DNA of 64,000 bases from Betaproteobacteria bacterium (GCA_028292435.1 JAQGMI010000072.1:103720-167719), one strand, 5' to 3'. Positions 8,870 through 20,717 are shown, counted from the first letter of the stretch. Numbers and translations: made by a program. Notes: a model not told the origin generated them from the sequence alone.

Positions 8870-10769
8870 GGGCAGCCTTCGGATCGTCTTTTTCTGCTTT
8901 GACCGGCGTTGGCTGCTTGCCGAGCAGGTAGTAGTCGAATACCTGGCGCGCGATAGGCGCCGCGGCGCGCGCGCCGAAGCCGGCGTTTTCCACCAAGACA
9001 GCGAGCGCTAACTTTGGATTGTCGGCGGGCGCATACGCAATAAAGAGCGCGTGATCGCGATGTCTTTCCGCGACCCGGCTTTCGACATACTTCTCACCCT
9101 GCTTGATGGCAATGACCTGTGCCGTGCCGGTTTTGCCTGCGCTTACGTACGGCGTCCCTGCAAAGGCGCGCGCGCCAGTGCCTTCTTTATTGACGCCGAC
9201 CAGCGCGTTTTTGACGACTTTGAGGTGTTCGGGATTGAGCGGAATGGTACGCATCGGCTGGGGTTCGACGACCGAGCGCGCGCGAGTCACGATGTCTTCG
9301 ATGTAGTTAACGATGTGCGGCCTGTACATCACGCCGTCGTTGGCCAGCGTTGCGGTTGCCTGGGCAAGCTGCAGCGGTGTGTAGGAATTGTAGCCCTGGC
9401 CGATGCCGACGCTGATCGTTTCGCCGGCGTACCATTTTTGCCTAAAGCGTTTGGTTTTCCATTCTTGGGAGGGCAGGATACCCGCGGATTCGCCGGTGAT
9501 GTCGATGCCGGTCCTGCTGCCGAAACCGAACTGGCGCATGAACGTCGAGATATTGTCGATGCCCAGATCGTTGGCGAGCACGTAGTAATAGGTATCGCAC
9601 GACACCACGAGCGATTTATACATGTCGACCATGCCATGGCCACCGACCTTGTCGTCGCGAAAAAAATGGCCGCCGAAATTGTAGCCGCCCGGGTCGCTGA
9701 TCGCCTGCTCGGGCCGGCGCTTGCCGATGTTCAGTGCCGCGAGCGCCATGAAAGGTTTGAAGGTCGAGCCCGGCGGATACGTGCCAGCCAACGCGCGGTT
9801 GACCATCGGCCGGTCGATCGATTCGTTTAACTCTTTCCAGTTTTGCGTGTCGATGCCGTCGACGAACAAATTAGGATCGAAGCCGGGCTTGGACACGAAC
9901 GCCAGCACGCCGCCGGTAGTCGGATCGATCGCCACCAGCGCACCGCGAAAGTCGCCAAATGCGGTGTAAACCACCTCTTGCAATTTCGCATCGAGATTCA
10001 GCACCAGGTTGTTGTCGGAGACCGGCGCCGAACGCGACAGCGTCCGCATTGCGCGGCCGCCGGCGTCGACTTCAACTTCTTCGACCCCGGTCGTGCCGTG
10101 CAGATGCGTCTCGTAGCTCTGCTCGAGCCCGACCTTGCCGATGTAATCGGTGCCGCGGTAATTGGCGTCGAGCCCTTTGTCTTCCAACTGCTCGATTTCA
10201 TTGGCGTTGATCCGGCCGATATGGCCCACCACGTGGGAAAACAATTCACCTTGTGGATATTGGCGAAACAGCCGCGCATTGATTTCGACGCCGGGGAAGC
10301 GATAGCGGTTGGCCGCAAACCGCGCGATCTCCTCGTCCGACAGTCGCGTGCGGATCGGCAGGCTCTCGAAACTTTTGCTTTCGTCCAGGAGCTTGCGAAA
10401 GCGCCGCCGGTCCTTGGCGGTGATTTCAATCACCGTGCCGAGATCGTCGATCAATCCGTCGACGTCATCGATCTTGCGCGGCGTGATTTCAAGCGTGTAG
10501 GCCGAGTAGTTGCTCGCCAACAGCACGCCGTTGCGATCGACGATGATGCCGCGGCTCGGCACGATCGGCACGATCGAAATCCGGTTCGCCTCGGCGAGGG
10601 TCGTGTAGTGGTCGTGCTGCACGACCTGCAGGTAGAAAAAGCGCACGAACAACAGCGCAAACATGCACAGCACGAAAGCCGACGCGACGGCGAGACGGAC
10701 GCGGAACTCGTAAATCTCACGCCGCGAATTGCGCAGTTCGACGCCGGGATTGATCGTCAGTTCAGACAC
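8862..10769 (-). CDS. mrdA: Penicillin-binding protein 2 (MrdA), elongation transpeptidase
   Basis: Class B penicillin-binding protein that cross-links peptidoglycan in the lateral wall. The 635-residue protein has an N-terminal membrane anchor (about residues 28-50), a PBP dimerisation region and a C-terminal transpeptidase domain. The active-site Ser lies in PPGSTFKPF (SxxK), the second motif is SCD in LVVSCDTYYY, and the third is KTG in SAGKTGTAQVI. Start overlaps the mreD stop and stop overlaps the rodA start, as usual in this operon. The long plus-strand frames opposite are antisense shadows. Confidence 0.97.
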   Translation of the reverse strand: MSELTINPGVELRNSRREIYEFRVRLAVASAFVLCMFALLFVRFFYLQVVQHDHYTTLAEANRISIVPIVPSRGIIVDRNGVLLASNYSAYTLEITPRKIDDVDGLIDDLGTVIEITAKDRRRFRKLLDESKSFESLPIRTRLSDEEIARFAANRYRFPGVEINARLFRQYPQGELFSHVVGHIGRINANEIEQLEDKGLDANYRGTDYIGKVGLEQSYETHLHGTTGVEEVEVDAGGRAMRTLSRSAPVSDNNLVLNLDAKLQEVVYTAFGDFRGALVAIDPTTGGVLAFVSKPGFDPNLFVDGIDTQNWKELNESIDRPMVNRALAGTYPPGSTFKPFMALAALNIGKRRPEQAISDPGGYNFGGHFFRDDKVGGHGMVDMYKSLVVSCDTYYYVLANDLGIDNISTFMRQFGFGSRTGIDITGESAGILPSQEWKTKRFRQKWYAGETISVGIGQGYNSYTPLQLAQATATLANDGVMYRPHIVNYIEDIVTRARSVVEPQPMRTIPLNPEHLKVVKNALVGVNKEGTGARAFAGTPYVSAGKTGTAQVIAIKQGEKYVESRVAERHRDHALFIAYAPADNPKLALAVLVENAGFGARAAAPIARQVFDYYLLGKQPTPVKAEKDDPKAARD

Positions 10770-11283
10770 GGTCGGGGTCGAGGGTGGGACGTTGCGGCAG
10801 TTTAAACAAGTAGGTCAGCAGCGGCCACAAAGCTGCGGCCGTCAGGCTGCCGGCGAAATAGCGAAAGCCGGGGAAACCGGCGCCCGCGAACATGCGCACG
10901 GCGAGCACAATTGCGGCGTTCAGAAAGAGCAGCACGAGCACATGCAAAATCTGGTCGCGCATCGTGAACATGAGAACACGCCGGTGCAACACAATGCCGG
11001 CAAACGCCAGCACCGAGTAAGCGAGTGCATGCTGACCAAAGAGACTGCCTTCGGCAACGTCCATCAACAGGCCCAAAAGCAACGCCCACGCGAAGCCGAC
11101 TTTGCGCGGTTGCTGTATGCACCAGTAAAGGACGACGAGCGCGACAAAATCGGGTTTCACGAACAGCCACCAACCCGACCACGGCAGCAGATTGCCAAAG
11201 AGTGCGACGACGAAAGTCGCGACGATGAACGCGCCGCTGACCGGCAGCAGGATTTCGTGCAAGGACATATCGCGTGACTGCAT
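10762..11283 (-). CDS. mreD: Rod-shape-determining protein MreD
   Basis: Inner-membrane elongasome component of 173 residues, about five or six membrane segments, which links MreC to RodA/PBP2. The conserved PDFVALVVLYWCIQ and GLLMDVAEGSLFGQHAL stretches identify the family. The ATG at 11283 overlaps the mreC stop (TGATG); a TTG one codon earlier is possible. It overlaps mrdA by eight bases. Confidence 0.94.
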   Translation of the reverse strand: MQSRDMSLHEILLPVSGAFIVATFVVALFGNLLPWSGWWLFVKPDFVALVVLYWCIQQPRKVGFAWALLLGLLMDVAEGSLFGQHALAYSVLAFAGIVLHRRVLMFTMRDQILHVLVLLFLNAAIVLAVRMFAGAGFPGFRYFAGSLTAAALWPLLTYLFKLPQRPTLDPDRV

Positions 11284-12185
11284 CAAGCCCCCTTGCGCGG
11301 CTTTTTAGCGCGCGGTGCCGCTTTGGATTCTTCGGCCGGCCGTGCCGGTTGCTTGTTTTCCCAATTGAGCACGAGCACTTGGCTATGGCTCGTCACGCCC
11401 GCGAGCGGCTTGCAGGTAATTCTTGCAAATAAGTAAGCGGCATTGCGCTCGACATTGGTGACTTCAGCGACCGGCAGCCCCGGTGGATATACCCCGTCTA
11501 TGCCCGAAGTGACAAGCTGGTCGCCGTTCTGGAAATCGGCGTTCAACGGAATGAATTTCAATTCAAGCTGGCCGTCATTGCCGGTGCCGCCGATGACCGC
11601 GCGCAGGCCGTTGCGCAAATTCTGGATCGGCACGGTTTGCTCTTTGTCGATAATCAGCGTGACTTCAGACAGCCACGGATAGATGCGCGTCACCTGGCCA
11701 ATGATGCCAATCTGGTCGATCACCGGCTGACCGGTCTTGACGCCATGCTGCTGGCCCTTGTCGATCACGATCTTGCGCGTAAACACGTCGCGCCCCGCGT
11801 ACAGGACTTCGGCGAACTGCGTACTTTCCGGGAAGCGCTCGCGCGCGCCGAGCAATTCACGCAGGTGCGCGTTTTCGGCGCTAAGCGCCGAATACTTGCG
11901 CAAAACAACGGCGTCGGTCAGATTCTGGGCCGCGAGCTTCGCATTTTCGCTGCGCAGCGCATTCTGGGTCACGAAAAATTCGCCAAGACTGTCGAGCACG
12001 GTGCGCGGCGCGCCCGCCAGCCGCTGCAGCGGATAGACGATGACCGAAGCGACTTTGCGGACGTTCTCAAGATAACTGTAACGTGCGTCCGCGATCAAAA
12101 GCGCAATCGAGGTCAGTGCACACACCAACAGGCGAACTTGGGGAGTCGGGCCGCGGCGAAAAAATGGCGGCGGTGAATGTTCCAT
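11283..12185 (-). CDS. mreC: Rod-shape-determining protein MreC
   Basis: Periplasmic elongasome scaffold that activates PBP2. The 300-residue protein has an N-terminal membrane anchor (about 17-40), a coiled coil (about 70-115, with AQNLTDAVVLRKYSALSAEN) and two beta domains. Conserved family blocks such as VIDQIGIIGQVTRIYP and LVTSGIDGVYPPGLPV are present. The C-terminus ends in a Lys/Arg/Ala/Pro-rich tail. The 84-base gap to mreB contains repeats, noted separately. Confidence 0.96.
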   Translation of the reverse strand: MEHSPPPFFRRGPTPQVRLLVCALTSIALLIADARYSYLENVRKVASVIVYPLQRLAGAPRTVLDSLGEFFVTQNALRSENAKLAAQNLTDAVVLRKYSALSAENAHLRELLGARERFPESTQFAEVLYAGRDVFTRKIVIDKGQQHGVKTGQPVIDQIGIIGQVTRIYPWLSEVTLIIDKEQTVPIQNLRNGLRAVIGGTGNDGQLELKFIPLNADFQNGDQLVTSGIDGVYPPGLPVAEVTNVERNAAYLFARITCKPLAGVTSHSQVLVLNWENKQPARPAEESKAAPRAKKPRKGA

Positions 12186-12269
12186 TAGCGGGCAAACGGG
12201 AGGAGCGAGGCGGAAGGTCTTGGTGGTTGCAGATCCGCCTCTACCCTCATGCCTTACACCTCATGCTTA
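12186..12269. repeat. Small inverted and direct repeats between mreB and mreC
   Basis: An 8-base perfect inverted repeat (GAGGCGGA at 12207-12214 against TCCGCCTC at 12234-12241) could form a hairpin with a 19-base loop. It is followed by a direct repeat CCTCATGC at 12245-12252 and 12259-12266. No U-run follows, so it is not a standard terminator. It may be an RNA-stability element that lets mreB be expressed above the distal genes, or a remnant of an intergenic repeat family. Confidence 0.4.
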
Positions 12270-13382
<1,113 letters not shown>

Positions 13383-13404
13383 TTAAAGCAAAAAACACGC
13401 TGCC

Positions 13405-13692
13405 ATGGCACTGACGCTCGACGACGTTAAACGAATTGCGCAATTGGCGCGCATCGAGGTAGCTCCGGACGAGGCCAACGAGGTGCTCGCGCGCATGACC
13501 GGAATTTTCAAGCTGATCGAAGAAATGCAGGCCGTCGACACCCGCGGCGTCGAACCGATGGCCCACGCACAGGACGTGAGCTTGCGGCTGCGCGATGACA
13601 CCGTCACGGAGACCGACCAGCGCGAGTTGTTCCAATCGCTGGCGCCGCAAGTCGAGGGCGGTCTTTATCTGGTGCCTAAAGTTCTTGAGTGA
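13405..13692 (+). CDS. gatC: Asp/Glu-tRNA amidotransferase subunit C
   Basis: Small (95-residue) linker subunit of GatCAB, the enzyme that converts Glu-tRNA(Gln) and/or Asp-tRNA(Asn) to the amidated form. The family pattern is clear: [15 protein letters not shown] at the start and [13 protein letters not shown] at the end. It wraps between GatA and GatB and stabilises the complex. First gene of a three-gene operon. Confidence 0.96.
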   Translation: MALTLDDVKRIAQLARIEVAPDEANEVLARMTGIFKLIEEMQAVDTRGVEPMAHAQDVSLRLRDDTVTETDQRELFQSLAPQVEGGLYLVPKVLE

Positions 13693-13762
13693 CGGGCAGA
13701 TGAGCGGCTAGCGCGGCAATAGCATCCGCCGACTAGCACAGCCTCATTTTTCGCCGCCTTCT

Positions 13763-15220
13763 ATGCTGAATTCAACGCTTAAAGAACTCGCTGTCGAACT
13801 CGCCGCCAAACGCGTGTCGAGTGTTGAGCTGACCGGGTATTTTCTGAAACGAATCAATGGGCTTGGCAAAACGCTCAACGCGTTCATCAGCGTCGATGAA
13901 GAGCGCAGCCTGGCGCTTGCCCGAGCGGCCGATGCCGTGCGCGCGCAAGGTCAAGCCGGTCCGCTGACCGGCATTCCGATCGCCCATAAAGACATTTTTT
14001 GCGCGAAGGGCTGGCTGACGACTTGTGCGTCCAAAATCCTGTCGAATTTTGTCGCGCCCTATGATGCGCATGTGATCGAGTGCTTCAATAAGTCGGGTGC
14101 CGTCATCGCGGGCAAGACGAACATGGACGAGTTCGCGATGGGCTCCTCGAACGAGACTTCCTATTACGGTCCGGTCAAGAATCCATGGGACCTCGCCGCC
14201 GTACCCGGCGGCAGTTCCGGCGGTTCGGCGGCAGCGGTCGCCGCCCGCCTGACGCCGGCTGCTACGGGCACCGATACCGGGGGCTCGATTCGCCAGCCTG
14301 CGGCGCTATCGGGCATTTGCGGCCTGAAGCCGACTTATGGTGTCGTGTCACGCTACGGCATGATCGCTTTTGCTTCAAGTCTCGATCAGGCCGGGCCGTT
14401 CGCGAAAACGGCCGAGGATCTCGCGTTGATGATGAATGTGATGAGCGGATTCGACGCGCGCGATTCGACGAGCCTGGATCGCGAGCGCGAGAATTACACG
14501 CGCAATCTCGCCAAGCCGCTGCGTGGTTTACGGATCGGATTGCCGGCCGAGTTTTTCGCGGAAGGCATGCAGCCCGACGTCGCCAAAGCGATCGATGCCG
14601 CGATTGCGGATTTCAGGCAGCTGGGCTGCGAGACCGTTGAAGTGTCGCTCCCCAACATGAAATTGTCGGTGCCGGTGTATTACGTTTTGGCGCCGGCCGA
14701 GGCGTCCAGCAACCTGTCCCGCTTCGACGGCGTGCGCTACGGTTATCGCGCGGCCGAATATACCGACCTTGCGGACATGTATAGAAAGACGCGCGGCCAA
14801 GGCTTCGGCGCCGAAGTGAAGCGCCGCATATTGATTGGCACCTACGTGCTCTCGCATGGTTACTACGACGCGTATTATCTGCAGGCGCAAAAACTGCGCC
14901 GCCTCATTGCCCAGGATTTCGTCGAAGCGTTTAAAAAATGCGATGTGATAATGGGGCCCACGACGCCGACGACCGCATTCAACATCGGCGAGAAGGCAGG
15001 GGATCCGGTACAGATGTACTTGTCCGACATTTATACGATTGCAGTGAACCTCGCGGGCCTGCCGGGCATGTCGATCCCCGCCGGCTTCGGGGCCAAAGAT
15101 CACCCGGTTGGCTTGCAGCTCATTGGTAATTATTTCGATGAGGCGCGCATGCTGAACGTTGCGCATCAATATCAGCAGACGACCGACTGGCATTTGCGCA
15201 TGCCGCAGGGGATCGCATGA
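13763..15220 (+). CDS. gatA: Asp/Glu-tRNA amidotransferase subunit A
   Basis: Amidase-signature enzyme of 485 residues that frees ammonia from glutamine or asparagine. The Ser-cisSer-Lys triad is visible: Lys in IAHKDIFC, cis-Ser in [14 protein letters not shown] and the nucleophilic Ser in [13 protein letters not shown]. Length is normal. It follows gatC by 70 bases and overlaps the gatB start by four bases. Confidence 0.97.
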   Translation: MLNSTLKELAVELAAKRVSSVELTGYFLKRINGLGKTLNAFISVDEERSLALARAADAVRAQGQAGPLTGIPIAHKDIFCAKGWLTTCASKILSNFVAPYDAHVIECFNKSGAVIAGKTNMDEFAMGSSNETSYYGPVKNPWDLAAVPGGSSGGSAAAVAARLTPAATGTDTGGSIRQPAALSGICGLKPTYGVVSRYGMIAFASSLDQAGPFAKTAEDLALMMNVMSGFDARDSTSLDRERENYTRNLAKPLRGLRIGLPAEFFAEGMQPDVAKAIDAAIADFRQLGCETVEVSLPNMKLSVPVYYVLAPAEASSNLSRFDGVRYGYRAAEYTDLADMYRKTRGQGFGAEVKRRILIGTYVLSHGYYDAYYLQAQKLRRLIAQDFVEAFKKCDVIMGPTTPTTAFNIGEKAGDPVQMYLSDIYTIAVNLAGLPGMSIPAGFGAKDHPVGLQLIGNYFDEARMLNVAHQYQQTTDWHLRMPQGIA

Positions 15221-16668
15221 ATTGGGAGGTCGTGATCGGGCTTGAAACCCACGCGCAGTTGTCGACGCAGTCGAAGATCTTCTCCGGCGCGTCGACCGCG
15301 TTCGGCGCGAGCCCGAATTCGCAGGCGAGCGCGGTCGACATCGCGCTGCCCGGGGTGCTGCCGGTTTTGAACAAGGGCGCGGTCGAACGCGCGATCCGCT
15401 TTGGCCTCGCGGTCAACGGCAAAATTAGCCGCCGGTCTATTTTCGCGCGCAAAAACTATTTCTATCCCGACCTGCCGAAGGGCTACCAGATCAGTCAGTA
15501 CGAGCTGCCGATTGTTGAAGGCGGCTCGTTGACAGTCACGACAGCCGACGGCGAGAAAACGGTGCGTTTGACCCGTGCGCATCTCGAAGAGGATGCCGGC
15601 AAGTCGCTGCACGAGGATTTTCACGGCAGGACCGGTATCGATTTGAATCGCGCCGGTACACCGTTGCTTGAAATCGTCACCGAACCCGATATGCGATCGG
15701 CTGAAGAAGCGGTGGCGTACGCCAAAGTACTGCACACGCTCGTGCGCTGGATCGGCATTTGCGACGGCAACATGCAGGAAGGTTCCTTCCGCTGCGACGC
15801 CAACGTCTCCGTGCGGCCGGCGGGGTCCGACAAATTCGGCACGCGTTGTGAGATCAAAAACCTGAATTCGTTTCGCTTCATGGAGCAGGCGATCAAGTTT
15901 GAAGTGCGGCGTCAGATCGAATTGCTCGAAGACGGCGGCAAGGTGGTGCAGGAAACGCGCCTTTATGATCCGGACAAGGACGAGACGCGTTCCATGCGCT
16001 CGAAGGAAGACGCGATGGATTATCGTTACTTTCCGGACCCCGATCTGTTGCCGCTGGCGATCAGCCCGCAGTGGATCGACGAAGTGAAAGCGCAAATGCG
16101 TGAGTTGCCGGGCACCAAGCGCGCGCAATACCTGACCGGCTACGGGCTCTCCGTATACGACACCCAGCTACTCACCCAGTCGTTCGAGTGGTCGGATTAT
16201 TTTGAGACAGCGCTGGTTGCCTGCGAATTCGCCGATAAGGCTGCCGCGGCCAAACAAATCGCCAATATGATGACGAGCGAGCTGGCGGCCGCGATCAACC
16301 GCAGCGAAATCGATATTAGTGCCGCGCCGGTCACGCCATCCGCGCTGGCAGGTCTTGTCCGTAAGGGTTTGGACGGTACGCTGAGCAACAAAATGGCCAA
16401 GGAAGTATTCGCCGCCATGTGGGCCGGCGAAGGCGGCGCGGATGAGATCATCGAAAAACGCGGCTTGAAACAGATTTCAGACACCGGCGAAATCGAAAAA
16501 ATCGTCGATGCCGTGATTGCCGCGAACGTCCAGCAAGTGGCGGACTACCGGAGCGGCAAGGACAAGGCGTTTAATTCGCTGGTCGGCCAGGTGATGAAAG
16601 CATCGAAGGGCAAGGCCAATCCAGCGCAGGTCAATGCGCTGCTAAAGCAGAAACTCGGCGCGCAATAA
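15217..16668 (+). CDS. gatB: Asp/Glu-tRNA amidotransferase subunit B
   Basis: Subunit of 483 residues that binds the misacylated tRNA, phosphorylates the acyl group with ATP and completes the amidation. It begins [17 protein letters not shown], the hallmark N-terminus, and contains [14 protein letters not shown] and the [13 protein letters not shown] motif. The YqeY-like tail domain spans about residues 325-483. ATGA overlap with gatA indicates translational coupling. Confidence 0.97.
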   Translation: MNWEVVIGLETHAQLSTQSKIFSGASTAFGASPNSQASAVDIALPGVLPVLNKGAVERAIRFGLAVNGKISRRSIFARKNYFYPDLPKGYQISQYELPIVEGGSLTVTTADGEKTVRLTRAHLEEDAGKSLHEDFHGRTGIDLNRAGTPLLEIVTEPDMRSAEEAVAYAKVLHTLVRWIGICDGNMQEGSFRCDANVSVRPAGSDKFGTRCEIKNLNSFRFMEQAIKFEVRRQIELLEDGGKVVQETRLYDPDKDETRSMRSKEDAMDYRYFPDPDLLPLAISPQWIDEVKAQMRELPGTKRAQYLTGYGLSVYDTQLLTQSFEWSDYFETALVACEFADKAAAAKQIANMMTSELAAAINRSEIDISAAPVTPSALAGLVRKGLDGTLSNKMAKEVFAAMWAGEGGADEIIEKRGLKQISDTGEIEKIVDAVIAANVQQVADYRSGKDKAFNSLVGQVMKASKGKANPAQVNALLKQKLGAQ

Positions 16669-16677
16669 ACTGCGGCG

Positions 16678-17361
16678 TTATTTTTTTGCCGCCGGTGCGG
16701 ACGCCGCAGCAGCCGTCGGTTGTGCTGAGCCGACCGTCGGTCCCGTCAACTCGATGAAACGCTTTTTCAACTCGTCATACTGCACGTTCAAATCAACGAT
16801 GTCTTTGCGCTTTTGCGTAATCTGCGCCTGGATTTTTGCCTTGCCCGTTTCAGCGCGGTCAAACTCCTCCTGCACGGCTGCGGGCGCGGGTTTGTTTTCT
16901 TTCTTGTACTGATCAATTTTGTTGCGAGCGTCCGCCTGGCGGTCGTTCGCATTTTTAAGGTTGGTCTGCTGGGCCTCGATGTTGGACTCGATCAGCTGAA
17001 TATCGCGATTGCGCTTAAGGTCGATTTCTCTCGCCGTGGTAAACGTATCGAGCAGCGCCTTGTCTTTACGTTTTATCTCGGCTTCGCGCGCGCCATCAGC
17101 CTTCTTGCGGTCGGCCTCGTCCTGAATCGCTTTTTTCTGGGCCGGCGTTAGTGCAGCGTCCGACTCTTTCACGGTGACACCGCCCTTGTTCAGCTCCTGC
17201 TGGGCATTGTCCCTGTATTCAATGGGTACCTTGTCGCCGCAACCGACGGTCTTGCCGGCCTTGTCTTTCCAGCAGACGATTTTGCCGCCCTTGTCCTGCG
17301 CATAAACGGATCCGACGCTGACAAACAATCCGATCGCTAACACCGTTTTAAGACTATGCAT
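16678..17361 (-). CDS. Periplasmic DUF4124-type coiled-coil protein
   Basis: A 227-residue exported protein of unknown function. After a signal peptide (cleavage near SVYAQ) comes a DUF4124-like segment with the short cysteine-containing phrases [19 protein letters not shown]. About 150 residues of highly charged helix follow, likely coiled coil (repeated Lys/Glu/Gln/Asn with Ile and Leu). The end is Ala/Thr/Pro-rich. The start overlaps the pyrE stop by eight bases, so the two are transcribed together. It ends 10 bases from the convergent gatB end. Confidence 0.7.
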   Translation of the reverse strand: MHSLKTVLAIGLFVSVGSVYAQDKGGKIVCWKDKAGKTVGCGDKVPIEYRDNAQQELNKGGVTVKESDAALTPAQKKAIQDEADRKKADGAREAEIKRKDKALLDTFTTAREIDLKRNRDIQLIESNIEAQQTNLKNANDRQADARNKIDQYKKENKPAPAAVQEEFDRAETGKAKIQAQITQKRKDIVDLNVQYDELKKRFIELTGPTVGSAQPTAAAASAPAAKK

Positions 17362-18007
17362 GAGTTGTAACTCCGTATTGTTCCCGATATTTTTTTACGG
17401 CGATCAGGTTGCCCGCCATCTGGCCGTCCGTCTGCAGGTAATTCACCACGTCGTCGAGCCGCGCAATACTGATGACCGGCATTCCATAATAACGCTCGAC
17501 TTCCTGAACGGCTGACAATTCGCCCGTGCCGCGTTCCATGCGATCGAGCGCAATCGCGACGCCGCAGGGCACCGCGTTCGCGGCTTTGATGATTTCGACC
17601 GATTGCCGCACCGAAGTGCCAGCTGAAATCACGTCATCGATGATCAAAACGCGACCGGCGAGCGGTGCGCCAACAGTAAGACCACCTTCGCCGTGGTCTT
17701 TCGTTTCCTTGCGGTTAAAGCTGTAACGCACGTTGTGCCCTGCGTCCGCGAGCGCCATGGCGACTGCCGTGACGAGCGGAATACCCTTGTATGCGGGACC
17801 AAACAGCATGTCGAATCCGGTCTCGGCAGCGAGGATGGCTTTCGCGTAAAATTGCGCGAGTTGCTTGAGCGACTGACCGTCAAAAAACAAGCCGGCGTCG
17901 AAGAAGTAGGGCGACAAACGGCCGGCTTTGGTTTTGAATTCACCAAAATTAAGTACTTTTTTCGCCACCACGAAGCGAATGAATTCGTGTCTGAAATTGT
18001 CCGGCAT
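17354..18007 (-). CDS. pyrE: Orotate phosphoribosyltransferase
   Basis: Transfers the phosphoribosyl group of PRPP to orotate, giving OMP in pyrimidine synthesis. The 217-residue protein carries the PRPP-binding motif [13 protein letters not shown] near residue 125. Other family marks are [10 protein letters not shown] and the [15 protein letters not shown] loop with its catalytic Lys. It diverges from exonuclease III, leaving only 33 bases between the starts. Confidence 0.96.
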   Translation of the reverse strand: MPDNFRHEFIRFVVAKKVLNFGEFKTKAGRLSPYFFDAGLFFDGQSLKQLAQFYAKAILAAETGFDMLFGPAYKGIPLVTAVAMALADAGHNVRYSFNRKETKDHGEGGLTVGAPLAGRVLIIDDVISAGTSVRQSVEIIKAANAVPCGVAIALDRMERGTGELSAVQEVERYYGMPVISIARLDDVVNYLQTDGQMAGNLIAVKKYREQYGVTTHA

Positions 18008-18040
18008 GAAATTGTCCGCGGGAACTTTAGCGCAGACCGA

Positions 18041-18817
18041 ATGTTACGCGTAATCACTTTGAACCTCAACGGCATACGCTCCGCCACTGCGAAGGGTTTC
18101 CTGCGTTGGCTTGCGCGTCAGAAAGCGGATGTCGTGTGCGTGCAGGAATTGAAAGCGCAGGCCGCCGACATGGCGGCCGACATGCTTGCGCCGGCCGGCT
18201 TTCATGGGTTTTTCCATTACGCGGAAAAAAAAGGCTATAGCGGGGTCGGCGTCTACACGCGGCATAAACCGACGCGAGTCAGCGAAGGAATCAGTGTGCG
18301 CGAATTCGATGCCGAGGGCCGTTATGTGCGCGCCGACTTCGGCAAGCTCTCGGTAATTTCCTTATATTTGCCGTCGGGCTCGGCAGGCGAGCATCGCCAG
18401 CAGTCGAAGTTTCGCTTTATGGCGGAATTTTTTCCACATCTGACGCAACTCGCCCGCGAAGGCCGCGAAGTCATCCTATGCGGCGACTGGAACATCGCGC
18501 ATAAAGAGATTGATCTAAAAAACTGGCGCGGCAACCGCAAGAATTCCGGATTTCTGCCCGAGGAACGCGAATGGCTGACCCGGATTTTTGACGAGCTCAA
18601 ATTCGTCGATGTTTTTCGTGTCGTCGACCAGCGGCCGGATCACTACACGTGGTGGTCGAATCGCGGCCAGGCGTGGGCCAAGAACGTCGGCTGGCGGATT
18701 GATTACCAGATCGCGACGCCGGCAATCGCCGCATGCGCGCGCAAAGTCAAAATCTACACCGAGAACCGCTATTCCGACCATGCGCCGCTGACAATCGATT
18801 ATGATTTCTCAATCTGA
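18041..18817 (+). CDS. xth: Exodeoxyribonuclease III / AP endonuclease
   Basis: Mg-dependent DNA repair nuclease of 258 residues that nicks abasic sites and removes 3' blocks. Family motifs in order: LNLNGIRSA at the start, QELKAQ with the metal-binding Glu, [32 protein letters not shown] and the terminal SDHAPL with the catalytic Asp-His. The ATG at 18041 is chosen because the family begins at this point; the upstream extension is antisense to pyrE. Confidence 0.95.
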   Translation: MLRVITLNLNGIRSATAKGFLRWLARQKADVVCVQELKAQAADMAADMLAPAGFHGFFHYAEKKGYSGVGVYTRHKPTRVSEGISVREFDAEGRYVRADFGKLSVISLYLPSGSAGEHRQQSKFRFMAEFFPHLTQLAREGREVILCGDWNIAHKEIDLKNWRGNRKNSGFLPEEREWLTRIFDELKFVDVFRVVDQRPDHYTWWSNRGQAWAKNVGWRIDYQIATPAIAACARKVKIYTENRYSDHAPLTIDYDFSI

Positions 18818-18836
18818 ATATTTTGATGAGCCCACC

Positions 18837-19955
18837 ATGACGCTGTGCCCCGCCGCTGAAATCGGCATGCTGCTTGCCGATGTCGATACGCCTTGCCTGA
18901 TACTCGAACTCGATGCGTTCGAGCGCAATTTGCGCCGCTTGCCCGAGTCATTGCAGGGGAAATCCATCCGGCTGCGTCCGCACGCGAAAAGCCACAAGTG
19001 TCCGGAGATAGCGCTGCGTCAGATCGCGCTCGGTGCTGCGGGTGTCTGTGTGCAAAAAGTCAGCGAGGCCGCAGTTCTCATCGCCGGCGGGGTCAAGGAC
19101 ATTCTCATTGCCAATGAAGTCGTCGGCGCGCCCAAGGTCAAGCTGCTCGCAGAACTGAACCGCACTGCGCATGTCGCCGTATGCGCGGACAACGCGGAAA
19201 ACATTTCAGCACTCGATACCGCCGCGCGTGCCGCCGGCGTTACGCTCGATGTGCTGGTCGAGATCGACGTTGGCGCTGGCCGCTGCGGCGTGCAGCCGGG
19301 CGCGCCGGCAGTCATGTTGGCCAAAAAGATTACCGCGTGCGCCAACTTGCGGTTCGCCGGGCTGCAGGCGTATCAGGGCCCGGCGCAGCATATCCGCAAA
19401 GTGGACGACCGGCGCAATGCCATCGCACGCGCGGTCGAGCACGTGCGATTGACCACGCGGCTTTTGGCGGAAGCGGGGATCGCGTGTGAATACGTAACCG
19501 GTGCGGGCACCGGCAGCTATATGTTCGAAGCAGCGAGCAGCGTCTATCACGAGTTGCAGGCGGGCTCGTATATTTTCATGGATGCCGACTACGCGAAGAA
19601 CGAATGGACCGAAAGCGGTATTCCGCAGTTCGAGCACAGTTTGTTTGTGTGGACGACGGTCATGAGCGCGCCGGCAGCGGACCGTGTCGTTGTCGACGCA
19701 GGTCTCAAGGCTTCGAGCATTGACTCGGGCATGCCGCGCGTTGCCGACTATCCGGACGTCAATTACGTGAAAGCGTCCGATGAACATGGCGTTCTTCAAA
19801 TCACGGGCGCGACACGCTTTAAAGTCGGCGACAAACTGAAGCTCATCCCCGGCCACTGCGACCCAACGGCAAACCTGTACGACAATTACGTATGCATGCG
19901 CAACGGCCGTGTCGAAGCATTGTGGCCGATCGCCGCACGCGGCGCCCTCTTGTGA
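18837..19955 (+). CDS. DSD1-family PLP enzyme (D-threonine / 3-hydroxy-D-aspartate aldolase-like)
   Basis: Fold-type III PLP enzyme of 372 residues related to D-threonine aldolase, 3-hydroxy-D-aspartate aldolase and D-serine dehydratase. The PLP lysine sits in RPHAKSHKC near residue 50. The C-terminal HCDPT motif supplies the His and Asp ligands of the divalent metal. The long form starting at 18801 inside exonuclease III is less likely; the ATG at 18837 starts where homologues do. Which hydroxy-D-amino acid is cleaved cannot be told from sequence. Confidence 0.82.
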   Translation: MTLCPAAEIGMLLADVDTPCLILELDAFERNLRRLPESLQGKSIRLRPHAKSHKCPEIALRQIALGAAGVCVQKVSEAAVLIAGGVKDILIANEVVGAPKVKLLAELNRTAHVAVCADNAENISALDTAARAAGVTLDVLVEIDVGAGRCGVQPGAPAVMLAKKITACANLRFAGLQAYQGPAQHIRKVDDRRNAIARAVEHVRLTTRLLAEAGIACEYVTGAGTGSYMFEAASSVYHELQAGSYIFMDADYAKNEWTESGIPQFEHSLFVWTTVMSAPAADRVVVDAGLKASSIDSGMPRVADYPDVNYVKASDEHGVLQITGATRFKVGDKLKLIPGHCDPTANLYDNYVCMRNGRVEALWPIAARGALL

Positions 19956-19977
19956 CAACTAAGCGTTAGTAAAGCGC

Positions 19978-20595
19978 TTAAAACGGATTGATCGTTTTCT
20001 GTTTGGTGTAATGCATGTACCCGATGCTGGCGCCGGCGCGCAAGCCGACGCCTAGCCGCACAGGCGCCAGGATGATCTTGCCGCGCTGTTGGTAATTGAT
20101 CCCGGCGCCTCCGACGTAATACAGGCTGCCGTCAACCGCTGGGAAGCGTACGAAAAGCTGCTCGGCGGTCGGCAGATGATAGACCAGCGTGAAAACTTTC
20201 GATGCGTTGGCGCCAAGATCAAAGCCAATCGAAGGGCCCTGCCAATAAACCTTGCGCGTGCCCCCGGATTTGAGCTGCAGCGTGCCGTTGCCGTAACGAA
20301 GGCCGACTGTGATCGCGCCGCCCGCTTCTTCACCTTTGATGTAGCCGTTGGGGCGGCCATGTTCTTTGAACGCTTTTTCGATGACTTTCGCGAGTCCCTC
20401 GGTGCTTTGCCCGAAGAAGTCGGCGGCGTCTTTAATGATTGAATCCTGATCGTAAGTGTCTTTGTCGGCGTCTTTCTTCGGTTGGTCTTCTGCGAGCGCC
20501 GGGATGGAATGCAGCGCGATGGCGAGCAGGCAGCACCACAAGGCCGTGAGCAGCCGGTTTGCGCCAGGCACGTAGTAATTTTTGCTGTATGACAC
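19978..20595 (-). CDS. DUF1134 family exported protein
   Basis: A 205-residue protein with an N-terminal signal sequence (hydrophobic LLTALWCCLLAIALHSI, cleavage near PALAE). A compact domain follows with GYIKGEEAGGAITVGLRYGNG and YWQGPSIGFDLGANASK, which I associate with DUF1134. These are small secreted or lipid-associated proteins of unknown role. The GTG at 20595 is preferred because a perfect AAGGAGG stands just upstream; the longer reading adds 25 residues without support. It diverges from the AsmA-like gene. Confidence 0.75.
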   Translation of the reverse strand: MSYSKNYYVPGANRLLTALWCCLLAIALHSIPALAEDQPKKDADKDTYDQDSIIKDAADFFGQSTEGLAKVIEKAFKEHGRPNGYIKGEEAGGAITVGLRYGNGTLQLKSGGTRKVYWQGPSIGFDLGANASKVFTLVYHLPTAEQLFVRFPAVDGSLYYVGGAGINYQQRGKIILAPVRLGVGLRAGASIGYMHYTKQKTINPF

Positions 20596-20717
20596 GAAAC
20601 CTCCTTGATATGTCACTGCTTTCAAGCAGCCGCGTGCGACTGTATCATGAAAAAAGTGCGCGCCGGCCACGCTGGATCTCGACTCAAACGATGTGAGTAC
20701 CGCAAAAGGACAACGGT

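Noticed and set aside
9051..10805. Two long plus-strand frames (259 and 320 codons) opposite mrdA
   Set aside because: Antisense shadows of PBP2; composition is typical of reverse-frame artefacts and no ribosome binding site precedes them.
15172..16128. A 318-codon minus-strand frame opposite gatB
   Set aside because: Shadow frame opposite an intact, coupled gatCAB operon.
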